Positions 45,983 through 54,681 of a stretch of 64,000 nt of DNA are shown here, piece by piece; the stretch's first letter is position 1, and each line of letters starts with the position of its first letter. Source of the stretch: Mesorhizobium sp. LHD-90 (GTDB taxonomy: Bacteria > Pseudomonadota > Alphaproteobacteria > Rhizobiales > Rhizobiaceae). The translations under genes and the position numbers were made by a program. The notes below the pieces were generated by a model. The model worked only from the letters and a program-made list of their open reading frames with translations, was not told the DNA's origin and made no database searches. The stretch lies in NCBI RefSeq assembly GCF_030929505.1, contig NZ_JAVFVV010000003.1:310001-374000 (forward strand). Reading direction: 5' to 3'.

Positions 45983-46002
45983 CCGGCACCCTGAGGTGCC
46001 GG
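45983..46002. terminator. Hairpin after the CHRD-RTX gene
   Basis: CCGGCACC, loop CTGA, GGTGCCGG: a perfect 8-bp stem about 80 nt downstream of the stop of the minus-strand CHRD gene. No T run follows, so it is only a candidate terminator. Confidence 0.45.
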
Positions 46003-46081
46003 GCCACGTCGAAATATCAAGTGGGCCGCAAAAACCGACTGCGTCAGTGCCTCGGGCAAGCGGCAACTGGCGATCACAATA

Positions 46082-47929
46082 CTACGCCACGGAGAAATCC
46101 GCGTTGGTGAGCGCCAGCCCGGCGGTGATCGTCACGAAATGGACGCCGGCCGTGGCGCCTGTCCCGTCCGCGTCGTAAAAGATCCTGCCGGTGTCGGTCT
46201 CGTAGATGATGCGATCGCTAGCGTCGCCCGCCAATCCGGTAGTATTCGCCCGGAAGGCTGCCGAGGCCAATGTGCCGGTGTTCAGCGCCGTGAAAATGGC
46301 GTCCGAAAGCAGCATGCGGTCGTCGGGCACGCTGAAATCCAAAATCTTGTCGACATTGCCGCCGCCGAGCTTCGTGGCGAAGACGAATGTGTCGGCCCCG
46401 CCGAGGCCGCGATACTGGTCGGCGCCGCCCTTGCCCTCCAAGCGGTTGGCGCCGGCATTGCCGGTCATCATCTGGGCGATCTCGTTGCCGGTGAGACTGA
46501 TGGCGCCGGTGCCGGCGGCCGAGGTGGTCGTCATCTGCTCAACATGGACGCCGGCCTTGAGCACGTAGGAGGTGGCGGCCGCGATCCTGTCGACGGCGCC
46601 TTGCGTGGAACTCTCCTGAATGATGTCGGTGGCGTTGTAGACCAGATAGACGTCGTTGCCGCCGAGACCCGACAGAGTGTCGAGGCCGCCGCCGCCCTTC
46701 AGCACGTTGATGCCGGCATTGCCGACGATGGTCTGGGAGAAGGTGTTGCCGGTGAGGTTGATCGCGCCGGTCCCGCCCATCGAGGTGGTGCGCAGCGTCT
46801 CGACCTCGGCGCCGGCTGTGAGCACGTAGCTCGTATTGGTGGCGACGAGGTCGGCGAGGTCGCCCGCATCTTCCAGAATGACATCTCCGGCATTGTCGAC
46901 GAAATAGGTGTCGTTGCCGGCAAGGCCCTTCATGGAGTCTGCGCCGGCGGCGCCGTTCAAGACGTTGTTCACGTCGTTGGCGACGAGAATGTCGTTGTGG
47001 GACGAGCCGGTGAGATTCTCGATCGAGAACAGTTCGTCGCCGGCGGCGTGGCCGCCCGTATAGGTTTCTGTCCACATGTTGACGTTGACGGCGGCGTTCG
47101 AGCCGGCATAGCTCGCGGTGTCGACACCGCTGCCGCCATGCAGATGGTCGGCGCCGGCGCCGCCCACCAGCGTGTCGTTGCCGGTCTCGCCGAGCAGATG
47201 GTCGTTGCCGGCGAGACCGTTGATGACATCGGTGCCGCCCGCGCCGAACAGGTCGTCTATGCCCGCCGTGCCGTTGATGGTCTCGTTGACGTTGCCGGCG
47301 AAGACGAAGAAGGCTTCCTGCAGGTCAGCCACCTCGATGCCGCCGAGGGTGAGCACGTCGGCGACGCCGTTCTTGCGGATCGTGATGTCCGCGCCCTCCG
47401 CCGTGTCCGAAAGCACATGCAGCAGCGCGTCAAAAGTGCCGACGTTGAAGCCGGTCAGGTCGATCCTGTCGTTGCCGGTGTCGCCCGCATTGACTTCGAG
47501 CTGGCCGCGGATCTCGCCGCCGCTGAACTTGTCGGTGTGGATGTTGACGTAGAGGCCGGCGTTCAAGAGGTCGTCCACCTCGGTGATCGGAATGGCCCAG
47601 CTCCGGGAAATGTCGAAAGTCTGTGCCGACGGCGGCGTGAGATTGAAGACGATGCCGCCGTTCTTGCCGGCGACTTCCTGGTGGATGTGGCCGCTGCTGG
47701 CGTTTGTGCTGAGGCCGGTGACGCTGACGTCGATGTCGAGTTTCGTCTGCGCAAAATTGAGCACCGCCTCGGCCGTGCCTGTGGCGGTGGTGTCGCGCGG
47801 CGGAACCTCGTTGGCGCCGCTCAGGTCGGCGTTGAAATAGCGGGAACGGAAGTCGACGATGGTGTTGTCGCCCGATCCGGCCTCGAATTGAAAGCTCTGG
47901 TTGCCAGAGCCAAGCGTGATGTTAGCCAT
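46082..47929 (-). CDS. CHRD-domain RTX exoprotein
   Basis: 615 residues, no signal. Residues 28-146 form a CHRD domain: FNADLSGANEVPP, GHIHQEVAGKNGGIVFNL and the YVNIHTDKFSGGEIRGQL end. CHRD domains occur in animal chordin and in bacterial secreted proteins; the function is unclear. RTX repeats follow (GLAGNDHLLGETGNDTLVGGAG, about 240-270), then LTGN/GNAG modules with DxYLV ends. The final 130 residues almost match those of the M10 protease at 43541. A strong RBS (GGGAGGG) precedes the ATG. Type I export is expected, with a role at the cell surface or in the matrix. Confidence 0.88.
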   Translation of the reverse strand: MANITLGSGNQSFQFEAGSGDNTIVDFRSRYFNADLSGANEVPPRDTTATGTAEAVLNFAQTKLDIDVSVTGLSTNASSGHIHQEVAGKNGGIVFNLTPPSAQTFDISRSWAIPITEVDDLLNAGLYVNIHTDKFSGGEIRGQLEVNAGDTGNDRIDLTGFNVGTFDALLHVLSDTAEGADITIRKNGVADVLTLGGIEVADLQEAFFVFAGNVNETINGTAGIDDLFGAGGTDVINGLAGNDHLLGETGNDTLVGGAGADHLHGGSGVDTASYAGSNAAVNVNMWTETYTGGHAAGDELFSIENLTGSSHNDILVANDVNNVLNGAAGADSMKGLAGNDTYFVDNAGDVILEDAGDLADLVATNTSYVLTAGAEVETLRTTSMGGTGAINLTGNTFSQTIVGNAGINVLKGGGGLDTLSGLGGNDVYLVYNATDIIQESSTQGAVDRIAAATSYVLKAGVHVEQMTTTSAAGTGAISLTGNEIAQMMTGNAGANRLEGKGGADQYRGLGGADTFVFATKLGGGNVDKILDFSVPDDRMLLSDAIFTALNTGTLASAAFRANTTGLAGDASDRIIYETDTGRIFYDADGTGATAGVHFVTITAGLALTNADFSVA

Positions 47930-48191
47930 GATGCCCTCCCAGACTTTGCGCTAAGAATCGATGGAGACCCGGGCCGGGGGAAGCGGCCCGCAGCAAACGT
48001 ATGAACGGTGGCGGGGTAGGGTTTCTTCCCGGCGGCCGAAGCAACGAACGCCGCAGCGCAAAAGTTTCAGCGTCGATAGCGGGCCGCTTGACGACCGCGG
48101 GCAGTACCCGCCACCTGGCTAGTCGATAGCAATCTTGCAGACCGGCACCCAAGCGTTGAACTTTCGGCCCATTCCGGGGTAGGTATGGATC

Positions 48192-49439
48192 ATGAAAGCG
48201 CTGATTGCGGGCGCCGGCATCGGCGGGTTGACGACTGCACTTTTTCTTCACCAGGCCGGCATCGAGGTGGAGCTTTTCGAGCGGGCGCCCCAGATGCGCG
48301 AATTGGGCGTCGGCATCAACATGCTGCCGCATGCGGTGCGCGAGCTGTCGTCGCTGGGGCTGATGCGCGATCTCGATGCCGAGGGCATCCGGACGCGCGA
48401 GCTGATCTTGAGCAACCGTTTCGGACAGATCGTGTGGCAAGAACTGCGCGGCCTTGATGCCGGCTACGAGGTTCCGCAGTTCAGTATCCATCGCGGGAAA
48501 CTGCTTGGGCTGCTCCACCGAAACGTGATCGAGCGATTGGGCCCGCATGCCATTCATACGGACTGCCGGGTTGTGGGTTTTGAGCAGACCGGGGGCGGTG
48601 TCGGCGTTCACGTCGAGTGCGGCGGTGATCGAACCAGGTCGATGGCATGGGGTGACCTGCTGATCGGCGCCGACGGCATCCACTCCGCCGTCCGCGCCGT
48701 CCTCTATCCCGGCGAGGGACCACCGATCTGGAGCGGCATCATGCTGTGGCGCGGCACCACGGAATGGCCGGTCTGGAAGGACGGCAGGACGATGGCGATC
48801 GCGGGCGGCAATTTCGCCAAGTTCGTCTACTATCCCATCAAAGCGGTTCCCGAGCGACCGGACATGCGGCTGACCAATTGGGCCGTTATGGCGCGTACCG
48901 GCGCGTATGGTGAGCCGCCTTTGCGCCCTGAGGATTGGAACCGCGCCGGCCTGCTCAACGAGGTGCTGCCATTCGTGCGCGACAGGTTTCACCTGGATTT
49001 CGTCGAGCCGGCTGCGTTGATCGAAACCAGCGAGACATTCTACGAGTACCCGAACTGCGATCGCGATCCAGTCGCACGCTGGTCGTTCGACCGTGTGACG
49101 CTGCTCGGTGACGCCGCCCACCCGATGTATCCGGTCGGCTCTAATGGCGCCAGCCAGGCTATACTGGACGCGCGCAGCTTGACCACGCATCTCACCTCCG
49201 GGGCCGGTATGGCGGAAGCGCTTGCCGCCTATGATGCCGAGCGGCGCCCCGCGACCGAGGGGATCGTGCTCGCCAACCGAAAGGGTGGGCCCGAGGGCGT
49301 GATCGACGTCGTCGAGGCGCGTGCACCGGACGGCTTCGACGACATCGAGAAAGTCGCAAGCCACAGCGAGCGCGAAGCCATCGTTCGCGGCTACGCGTCG
49401 CTTGCGGGATTTGCCAAACAGCAGGTCAACAAGGGCTGA
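48192..49439 (+). CDS. FAD-dependent aromatic hydroxylase (PhzS/PHBH-like)
   Basis: 415 residues. The three flavin hydroxylase motifs are clear: GAGIGGLTTAL (dinucleotide fold), LLIGADGIHSAVRA (the DG motif) and RVTLLGDAAHPMYPVGSNGASQAI (the GD motif). The long middle (RGTTEWPVWKDGRTMAIAGG) fits the PhzS and salicylate-hydroxylase branch, which hydroxylates aromatic rings with NADH. The substrate is not known. The gene stands alone and diverges from the CHRD-RTX gene. Confidence 0.87.
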   Translation: MKALIAGAGIGGLTTALFLHQAGIEVELFERAPQMRELGVGINMLPHAVRELSSLGLMRDLDAEGIRTRELILSNRFGQIVWQELRGLDAGYEVPQFSIHRGKLLGLLHRNVIERLGPHAIHTDCRVVGFEQTGGGVGVHVECGGDRTRSMAWGDLLIGADGIHSAVRAVLYPGEGPPIWSGIMLWRGTTEWPVWKDGRTMAIAGGNFAKFVYYPIKAVPERPDMRLTNWAVMARTGAYGEPPLRPEDWNRAGLLNEVLPFVRDRFHLDFVEPAALIETSETFYEYPNCDRDPVARWSFDRVTLLGDAAHPMYPVGSNGASQAILDARSLTTHLTSGAGMAEALAAYDAERRPATEGIVLANRKGGPEGVIDVVEARAPDGFDDIEKVASHSEREAIVRGYASLAGFAKQQVNKG

Positions 49440-49481
49440 CATAGCGGTTTTGCCAGCGGGAACAACGCGTGTGCGAACCTG

Positions 49482-49511
49482 TTGACAGTTGCCGCGACCT
49501 CGCACTATTGT
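49482..49511 (+). promoter_or_regulatory. Promoter of the ilvB-ilvH operon
   Basis: TTGACA (49482-49487), 18 nt, TATTGT (49506-49511). Transcription should start at about 49518-49520, at or right next to the leader ATG at 49520, so the leader peptide would be made from a nearly leaderless RNA. Confidence 0.78.
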
Positions 49512-49519
49512 CCGCGCCC

Positions 49520-49570
49520 ATGAAGACGACCCTCATTCTCGTAGGAAGGCGCATGGGCAAGGCGGTGTGA
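49520..49570 (+). CDS. ilv operon leader peptide
   Basis: A 16-codon frame reading MKTTLILVGRRMGKAV then TGA, with a Thr-Thr-Leu-Ile-Leu-Val run, as expected of a peptide that senses branched-chain amino acid supply. It is followed by a pause-type hairpin (49561-49575: GGCGGT, GTG, ACCGCC) and a terminator at 49605-49628, before ilvB. Stalling at Ile, Leu or Val codons would favour read-through. It is too short for most gene finders. Confidence 0.85.
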   Translation: MKTTLILVGRRMGKAV

Positions 49571-49604
49571 CCGCCGGGCGACGTCCTCCCATGCGCAACA
49601 AGCA

Positions 49605-49628
49605 GGCTCCCTCCCGGGGGCCTTTTTT
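49605..49628 (+). terminator. Attenuator terminator upstream of ilvB
   Basis: GGCTCCC and GGGGGCC form a 7-bp stem with one G-U pair and a 4-nt loop, followed by six T residues (49623-49628). It lies between the leader peptide and the ilvB start and is the terminator half of the attenuator. Confidence 0.85.
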
Positions 49629-49695
49629 ATTGCCCGCAACACGACTAAACCGACCAGCATACGCCAAACGGCGAAGAACCGACGGAACAATTGAG

Positions 49696-51486
49696 ATGAC
49701 GAGTACGGCAAAGAACGACAGCGGCACACGCGAGATGACGGGCGCGGAGATGGTCGTACAGGCGCTCAAGGACAATGGCGTCAAGCACCTCTTCGGCTAT
49801 CCCGGCGGCGCGGTCCTGCCGATCTATGACGAGCTTTTCCAGCAGGAGGAGATCGAGCACATCCTCGTGCGCCACGAGCAGGGGGCGGGGCATGCGGCCG
49901 AGGGCTATGCCCGCTCGACCGGCAAGGCCGGCGTCATGCTGGTGACCTCCGGTCCGGGCGCCACCAATGCGGTGACGCCGCTGCAGGACGCGCTGATGGA
50001 TTCGATCCCGCTGGTCTGCATCACCGGCCAGGTGCCGACCTCGCTGATCGGCTCCGACGCTTTTCAGGAATGCGATACGGTCGGTATCACCCGGCCCTGC
50101 ACAAAACACAACTGGCTGGTCAAGGACGTCAACGAGCTGTCGGCGATTATCCACGAAGCCTTCCACGTCGCCACCACGGGCCGGCCTGGGCCGGTCGTGG
50201 TCGACGTGCCGAAGGACGTGCAGTTTGCCAAGGGCATCTACACGCCGCCGCAGACGGCGCCGCGCACCAGCTACCATCCAAAGGTCCAGGGCGACCTCGA
50301 CAAGATCAAGGAGGCGGTGGCGCTGCTGGCTTCAGCGAAGAAGCCGGTCATCTATACCGGCGGCGGCGTGGTCAATGCCGGTCCCGAGGCGAGCCACCTC
50401 TTGCGCGAACTGGTCGATCTGACCGGCTTTCCGATCACCTCGACGCTGATGGGGCTCGGCGCCTATCCGGCCAGCGGCAAGAACTGGCTGGGCATGCTCG
50501 GCATGCACGGCACCTACGAGGCCAATCTGGCGATGCACGACTGCGACGTGATGCTGTGCATCGGCGCGCGCTTCGACGACCGCATCACAGGCCGCATCAG
50601 CGCTTTCTCGCCGAACTCCAAGAAGATCCATATCGACATCGACCCGTCCTCGATCAACAAGAACGTGCGTGTCGACGTGCCGATCATCGGCGATTGCGGC
50701 CGCGTGCTGGAAGATCTGGTCCGGCTGTGGCGGGCGACCGCGAAAGCCGACAAGAAGGCGCTCTATCCCTGGTGGGAGCAGATCGCCCGCTGGCGGGCGC
50801 GGGATTCGCTCGCCTTCAAGAACAATGACGACGTGATCATGCCGCAATACGCCATCCAACGGCTGTTCGAGCTGACGCGCGACAAGGACGTCTACATCAC
50901 CACGGAAGTCGGCCAGCACCAGATGTGGGCGGCGCAGCATTTCCATTTCGACAAGCCGAACCGCTGGATGACCTCCGGCGGGCTGGGCACGATGGGCTAC
51001 GGCCTGCCGGCGGCGCTCGGCGTGCAGATCGCCCATCCGGACTCGCTGGTCATCGACATCGCCGGCGACGCTTCGGTGCAGATGACGATGCAGGAGATGA
51101 GCTGCGCGGTTCAGTACGAGGCGCCGATAAAAATCTTCATTCTCAACAACCAGTATATGGGCATGGTAAGGCAGTGGCAGCAGCTTTTGCACGGCAACCG
51201 GCTGTCGCATTCCTATACGGAGGCGATGCCGGATTTCGTGCTGATGGCGCAGGCCTATGGCGCGCACGGCATTCGTTGCGAGAAGCCCGGCGACCTCGAC
51301 GACGCGATCAAGGAGATGATCGACGTCAAGAAGCCGGTGCTGTTCGACTGCCGCGTGGCGACACTCGCCAACTGCTTCCCGATGATCCCGTCCGGGAAGG
51401 CGCATAACGAGATGCTCTTGCCGGACGAGGCGACCGACGAGGCGGTGGCGAACGCCATCGACGCCAAGGGCAGGGAACTGGTTTAA
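49696..51486 (+). CDS. ilvB: Acetolactate synthase, large catalytic subunit
   Basis: 596 residues. It condenses two pyruvates, or pyruvate and 2-oxobutyrate, for Val, Leu and Ile synthesis. Seen are the catalytic Glu region (ILVRHEQGAGHAAEGYARSTG), the FAD-binding and middle domains, GARFDDRITGR, and the TDP/Mg motif in IDIAGDASVQMTMQEMSCAVQY followed by ILNNQYMGMVRQWQ. The ATG at 49696 follows a GAG-rich RBS; longer frames would run through the attenuator. It forms an operon with ilvH, 83 nt downstream, under the leader at 49520. Confidence 0.96.
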   Translation: MTSTAKNDSGTREMTGAEMVVQALKDNGVKHLFGYPGGAVLPIYDELFQQEEIEHILVRHEQGAGHAAEGYARSTGKAGVMLVTSGPGATNAVTPLQDALMDSIPLVCITGQVPTSLIGSDAFQECDTVGITRPCTKHNWLVKDVNELSAIIHEAFHVATTGRPGPVVVDVPKDVQFAKGIYTPPQTAPRTSYHPKVQGDLDKIKEAVALLASAKKPVIYTGGGVVNAGPEASHLLRELVDLTGFPITSTLMGLGAYPASGKNWLGMLGMHGTYEANLAMHDCDVMLCIGARFDDRITGRISAFSPNSKKIHIDIDPSSINKNVRVDVPIIGDCGRVLEDLVRLWRATAKADKKALYPWWEQIARWRARDSLAFKNNDDVIMPQYAIQRLFELTRDKDVYITTEVGQHQMWAAQHFHFDKPNRWMTSGGLGTMGYGLPAALGVQIAHPDSLVIDIAGDASVQMTMQEMSCAVQYEAPIKIFILNNQYMGMVRQWQQLLHGNRLSHSYTEAMPDFVLMAQAYGAHGIRCEKPGDLDDAIKEMIDVKKPVLFDCRVATLANCFPMIPSGKAHNEMLLPDEATDEAVANAIDAKGRELV

Positions 51487-51569
51487 CCCGATCCACAGGG
51501 GCCGCTGCCAGCGGCCCATTTCATTCCGCGAAAAAAGTTCAGTCCGTCCGCGAAAGCAAAAAATCCATC

Positions 51570-52142
51570 ATGAACGCCCAGCTTCAGCCCACCGGCTCCG
51601 CCTACTTCATCGCCCGAGAGACCGAGCGGCCCGAAACGCATACGCTGTCGGTTCTGGTCGACAACGAGCCGGGGGTGCTCGCCCGGGTCATCGGCCTGTT
51701 CTCCGGGCGCGGCTACAACATCGAAAGCCTGACGGTCTCCGAGACCGAGCATGAAAAGCACCTGTCGCGCATCACCATAGTGACGCGCGGCACGCCGCAT
51801 GTGCTGGAGCAGATCAAGCACCAGCTCGAACGCATCGTGCCGGTGCATCGGGTGGTCGACCTGTCGGTCAGGGCCGGCGAACTCGGCCAGGACAAGCCGC
51901 TGGCGCGCGAACTGGCGCTGATCAAGGTGGCGGGCACCGGCGACGAGCGCGTCGAGACGCTGCGGCTGGCCGAAGCCTTCCGCGCCAAGGTGATCGACGC
52001 CAACACGGAACACTTCATCTTCGAGATCACCGGCGCAGTCGCCAAGATCGAGCAGTTCATCGCCATCATGAAGCCGCTGGGACTGGTCGAGGTGTGTCGC
52101 ACCGGCGTGGCGGCAATGAACCGCGGTCCGCAGGGGATGTGA
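51570..52142 (+). CDS. ilvH: Acetolactate synthase, small regulatory subunit
   Basis: 190 residues. An ACT domain starts at HTLSVLVDNEPGVLARVIGLFSGRGYNIESL (about 24-54), with the valine-binding glycines, followed by the C-terminal domain (RELALIKVAGTG, FIFEITGAVAKIEQFIAIM). It confers valine feedback inhibition on IlvB. It follows ilvB in the same operon. Confidence 0.96.
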   Translation: MNAQLQPTGSAYFIARETERPETHTLSVLVDNEPGVLARVIGLFSGRGYNIESLTVSETEHEKHLSRITIVTRGTPHVLEQIKHQLERIVPVHRVVDLSVRAGELGQDKPLARELALIKVAGTGDERVETLRLAEAFRAKVIDANTEHFIFEITGAVAKIEQFIAIMKPLGLVEVCRTGVAAMNRGPQGM

Positions 52143-52200
52143 GGCCGGCGGATTTCTGCGCCCGATAGAAGCAAGGTCGAAGGCGAGAACCGTCCGGCAA

Positions 52201-52950
52201 TCAGAACTCGACCTCTTCGTTGACGTAGAAGGTGTTGAGCAGCGAGACGCGCGGCTGATTGATAGGTGTCTTGATTTTCGGGCGGCCGTGCCAGCTCATC
52301 TTCATCAGTGAGTGAGAGGCCTTCAGAACCACGAAGGCATAGCCGACATTGGGGAGGAACGGCAGCGTCTTGACTGGCTCGAGACCATAGGAACCGACGT
52401 TCAGCATGCCTTTCAGTGATGCCTGGTACAGCGTAGTTCCGAGTTCGCGCTGGCTGTCGTCGGCGGGGCAGTAGAGCTGCATCGTCACCACCTTCCTGCG
52501 CGTGTCGGGATGCGGCTTGATCTGATAGCCGTCCTTGTCGCTGTAGAGGACCGGTCTCGCCACCATTTTAAGGTCTTCGACGCTGTTCATCTTGTCGCCG
52601 CGCGCACGGATCTCCAGGCCCTCGCGCAACTGGCGCCGGATCGCGTCCTCGACCTCAGGGGAGGTCAGCGTTTCCGACACGTCTGCCCATAGGTCGCGCA
52701 CGTCCCCGTCGATCTTGGCGAGATTGTCGCCGTAGAGGCGAAGCGCCATGCGGGCGCTGGTGATCCGATAGTAGCCCCCGGTTGGAATCGACTTGATCAG
52801 CTCGGCGTAGAAATCGCTTGGGAAGAAATCACGGAAGAAGATGTGTGGGAACGGTAACGAATAGCGGTCGGATGCGTCGATGCTCGCGACAACATGTCGG
52901 ATGAGCTCGCGGGCGCGGCTGCTTGGTTCGAGCTTGGCAACGGCGGACAT
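52201..52950 (-). CDS. 2OG-Fe(II) oxygenase-like protein
   Basis: 249 residues. PFPHIFFRDFFPSDFYAEL at the start is found in small 2OG-Fe(II) dioxygenases of the prolyl hydroxylase-like kind. Candidate ligands are His and Asp in IKPHPDTRRKVVTMQLYCP, His in KASHSLMKMSWHGR, and a later Arg (QPRVSLLNTFYV) for 2-oxoglutarate. The substrate is unknown; homologues sit in surface-polysaccharide gene sets. It faces ilvH convergently. Confidence 0.7.
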   Translation of the reverse strand: MSAVAKLEPSSRARELIRHVVASIDASDRYSLPFPHIFFRDFFPSDFYAELIKSIPTGGYYRITSARMALRLYGDNLAKIDGDVRDLWADVSETLTSPEVEDAIRRQLREGLEIRARGDKMNSVEDLKMVARPVLYSDKDGYQIKPHPDTRRKVVTMQLYCPADDSQRELGTTLYQASLKGMLNVGSYGLEPVKTLPFLPNVGYAFVVLKASHSLMKMSWHGRPKIKTPINQPRVSLLNTFYVNEEVEF

Positions 52951-53221
52951 TTTTCATTCCCAGTGTTGCGCGGTGAATCGCCATTTTGCGCAATGTCAGA
53001 AAGACATGAACCAGGAACTGTTCGCTGGCAAGGCTTCGATCGTGAGGGCCAAGGCATCTCAATCTGGCCGCAGGGTTGGTGTTGGCCTCGCCGATCCGAA
53101 CAGGACTACTGTCTTGGACCAGCCTGTCGGGCGGAGTTGGTTTTTTCGGATCCCCCGAAAAGACACGACAATGGAAATATTTCGAGGGATGATGGACGTC
53201 TGGCGACGCATTTCTGGCCTT

Positions 53222-53318
53222 GTTGACCTATGCCTCGTCACCTCGATCTTGCCGGGGTCGAACAATCTCATGCTGCTGGCATCGGGCGTGAATTTCAGCT
53301 TCGTGCGGACGATCCCGA
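53222..53318 (+). pseudogene. Fragment of a lysE-type gene
   Basis: Translation gives VTSILPGSNNLMLLASGVNF and VRTIPTMPG, nearly the same as residues 12-45 of the intact LysE at 53611 (VTSITPGPNNLMLLASGVNF, VRTIPHMTG). It breaks off abruptly at about 53318, where the frame runs into an unrelated sequence. A short duplicated 5' piece left by recombination is the simplest view. Confidence 0.8.
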
Positions 53319-53481
53319 CGATGCCTGGGGCTGCACGATGCACGGACAGTCGTACCAGATCGGCGAGGGCGTCACGCCCGACAGGGCGAAGGCGCGGGCG
53401 CTTTATGAAAAATCCTGCGCGATCGATCCGGATTTCTCCGCCTGCGACTATGCGAACGAGCTTTCCCGAACGCTCGAATGA
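53311..53481 (+). pseudogene. 3' fragment of a Sel1-like repeat gene
   Basis: In a different frame from the lysE fragment, the translation gives DDAWGCTMHGQSYQIGEGV, PDRAKARALYEKSCAIDP and DFSACDYANEL with a proper stop at 53481. This is the last repeat of a Sel1-like (SLR/TPR) protein. No upstream part is present, so it is a remnant joined to the lysE fragment. A short fused protein from 53230 is possible but unlikely to be a real gene. Confidence 0.7.
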
Positions 53482-53610
53482 GTGCGCGGGTTTTCGGCAT
53501 GCACCGAGCACAGCCGGTCGGCGCAAGCTTGTCACCAACGCAATTGTCCGCGTGACTTGTCTGGCAGGATAGGTCAATGATGCTGACATAAAAGATCGTC
53601 AGGAAGCATC

Positions 53611-54204
53611 ATGTCGACCGAAGTCTTTCTCGCCTTGCTCCTCTACGCGTTCGTGACGTCGATCACGCCGGGGCCGAACAATCTCATGCTGCTGGCGTCG
53701 GGCGTGAATTTCGGCTTTGTCCGCACCATCCCCCACATGACCGGCATCGCCATCGGTTTTCTGGTGTTGCTCCTGGCTGTGGGTTTCGGGCTCGGCGCCG
53801 TGCTGAAGGCGTTTCCGGCGCTCGAATTGGTGCTGAAGGTCGCCGGCGGCGCCTATCTGCTCTACCTCGCCTGGAAGATCGCCATGTCGCGCACGCTGGG
53901 CGGCGTGAACGGCAAGGCCAAGCCGATGACGTTCCTGGAGGCGGCCGCCTTCCAGTGGGTCAACCCGAAGGCCTGGGCGATGGCGGTCGGCGCGATGTCG
54001 CTCTACACCAATCCGGCGCAGCCCTTCTTCTCGGTGCTGGTGATCGGTTTTGCCTTCGCCGCGGTCAACTTTCCGAGTGTCTCGACCTGGGCGGGGTTCG
54101 GCATGGCGCTGCGTGGGTTCCTTGCGGATCCGGAGCGGCTGAAATGGTTCAACATCGCCATGGGGCTGCTGCTGGCGGCGACGCTGTGGCCGATGTTGAA
54201 ATAG
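53611..54204 (+). CDS. LysE/RhtB family amino acid exporter
   Basis: 197 residues, six predicted membrane helices. The N-terminal signature is VTSITPGPNNLMLLASGVNFGF, followed by GIAIGFLVLLLAVGFGLGAVL and ALELVLKVAGGAYLLYLAWKIA. A second conserved segment is AFQWVNPKAWAMAVGAM. It exports amino acids or homoserine lactone-like compounds by proton antiport. A degraded copy of its first 100 bases lies 300 nt upstream. GGAAG precedes the ATG. Confidence 0.93.
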   Translation: MSTEVFLALLLYAFVTSITPGPNNLMLLASGVNFGFVRTIPHMTGIAIGFLVLLLAVGFGLGAVLKAFPALELVLKVAGGAYLLYLAWKIAMSRTLGGVNGKAKPMTFLEAAAFQWVNPKAWAMAVGAMSLYTNPAQPFFSVLVIGFAFAAVNFPSVSTWAGFGMALRGFLADPERLKWFNIAMGLLLAATLWPMLK

Positions 54205-54206
54205 GC

Positions 54207-54680
54207 TCAGAACAGTTTCATCGCGGGTTTCGTCAGCATCAGCCAGAAGATGCCGATCACCGCGAAGAAAGCTGGAAAACCGAAGGCGAACCAGATGCGG
54301 TAGAGCCGGAAATATTCGGCGGGCAACGGGCTGTCGTCGCGCCCGGCTCGGCGGGCAAGGTCACGCAGCCTGATCTGGATTACGACCACCGGCAGCCAGA
54401 ACAGGCCGGTGACGACATAAAGCGCCAGCGACAGCACGATCCAGCCTTCGGAAAGCGGCCAGCCAATCCGAAGTGCCAGCCATGCGCCGGTGATCGGCTG
54501 AAGAATGACCGCCGTCGCAGTAAAGACGGTGTCGGCGACGACTACCGTGCCGGCGACATGGGCGATGGTTTTCGGATCGCGAGTGCGGTGGACCATCACC
54601 ATGAAGAAGGCGATGCCGGCGCCCGTGCCGAACAACACCGCCGCGCCGAGCACATGAACGAGGCGCAGCAGATCTTCCAT
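54207..54680 (-). CDS. DUF2269 membrane protein
   Basis: 157 residues, four predicted membrane helices (LLRLVHVLGAAVLFGTGAGIAFF, VVADTVFTATAVILQPITGAWLAL, WIVLSLALYVVTGLFWLPVVVIQ and FAFGFPAFFAVIGIFWLML). It fits DUF2269 (predicted integral membrane proteins). The function is unknown. It directly follows the SDR/DoxX gene (one base between) and ends 3 nt from the convergent lysE stop. Confidence 0.82.
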   Translation of the reverse strand: MEDLLRLVHVLGAAVLFGTGAGIAFFMVMVHRTRDPKTIAHVAGTVVVADTVFTATAVILQPITGAWLALRIGWPLSEGWIVLSLALYVVTGLFWLPVVVIQIRLRDLARRAGRDDSPLPAEYFRLYRIWFAFGFPAFFAVIGIFWLMLTKPAMKLF

Positions 54681-54681
54681 G

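Noticed and set aside
43931-48004. Two very long plus-strand frames (547 and 621 codons) opposite the RTX genes
   Set aside because: RTX repeats are rich in Gly, Asp and Asn codons whose complement rarely contains stops. The products are Val/Gly/Ala/Asp-rich and lack family features.
52880-53572. A 230-codon frame through the lysE fragment
   Set aside because: It joins unrelated pieces: antisense of the 2OG-oxygenase 5' end, the lysE remnant and out-of-frame Sel1 sequence.
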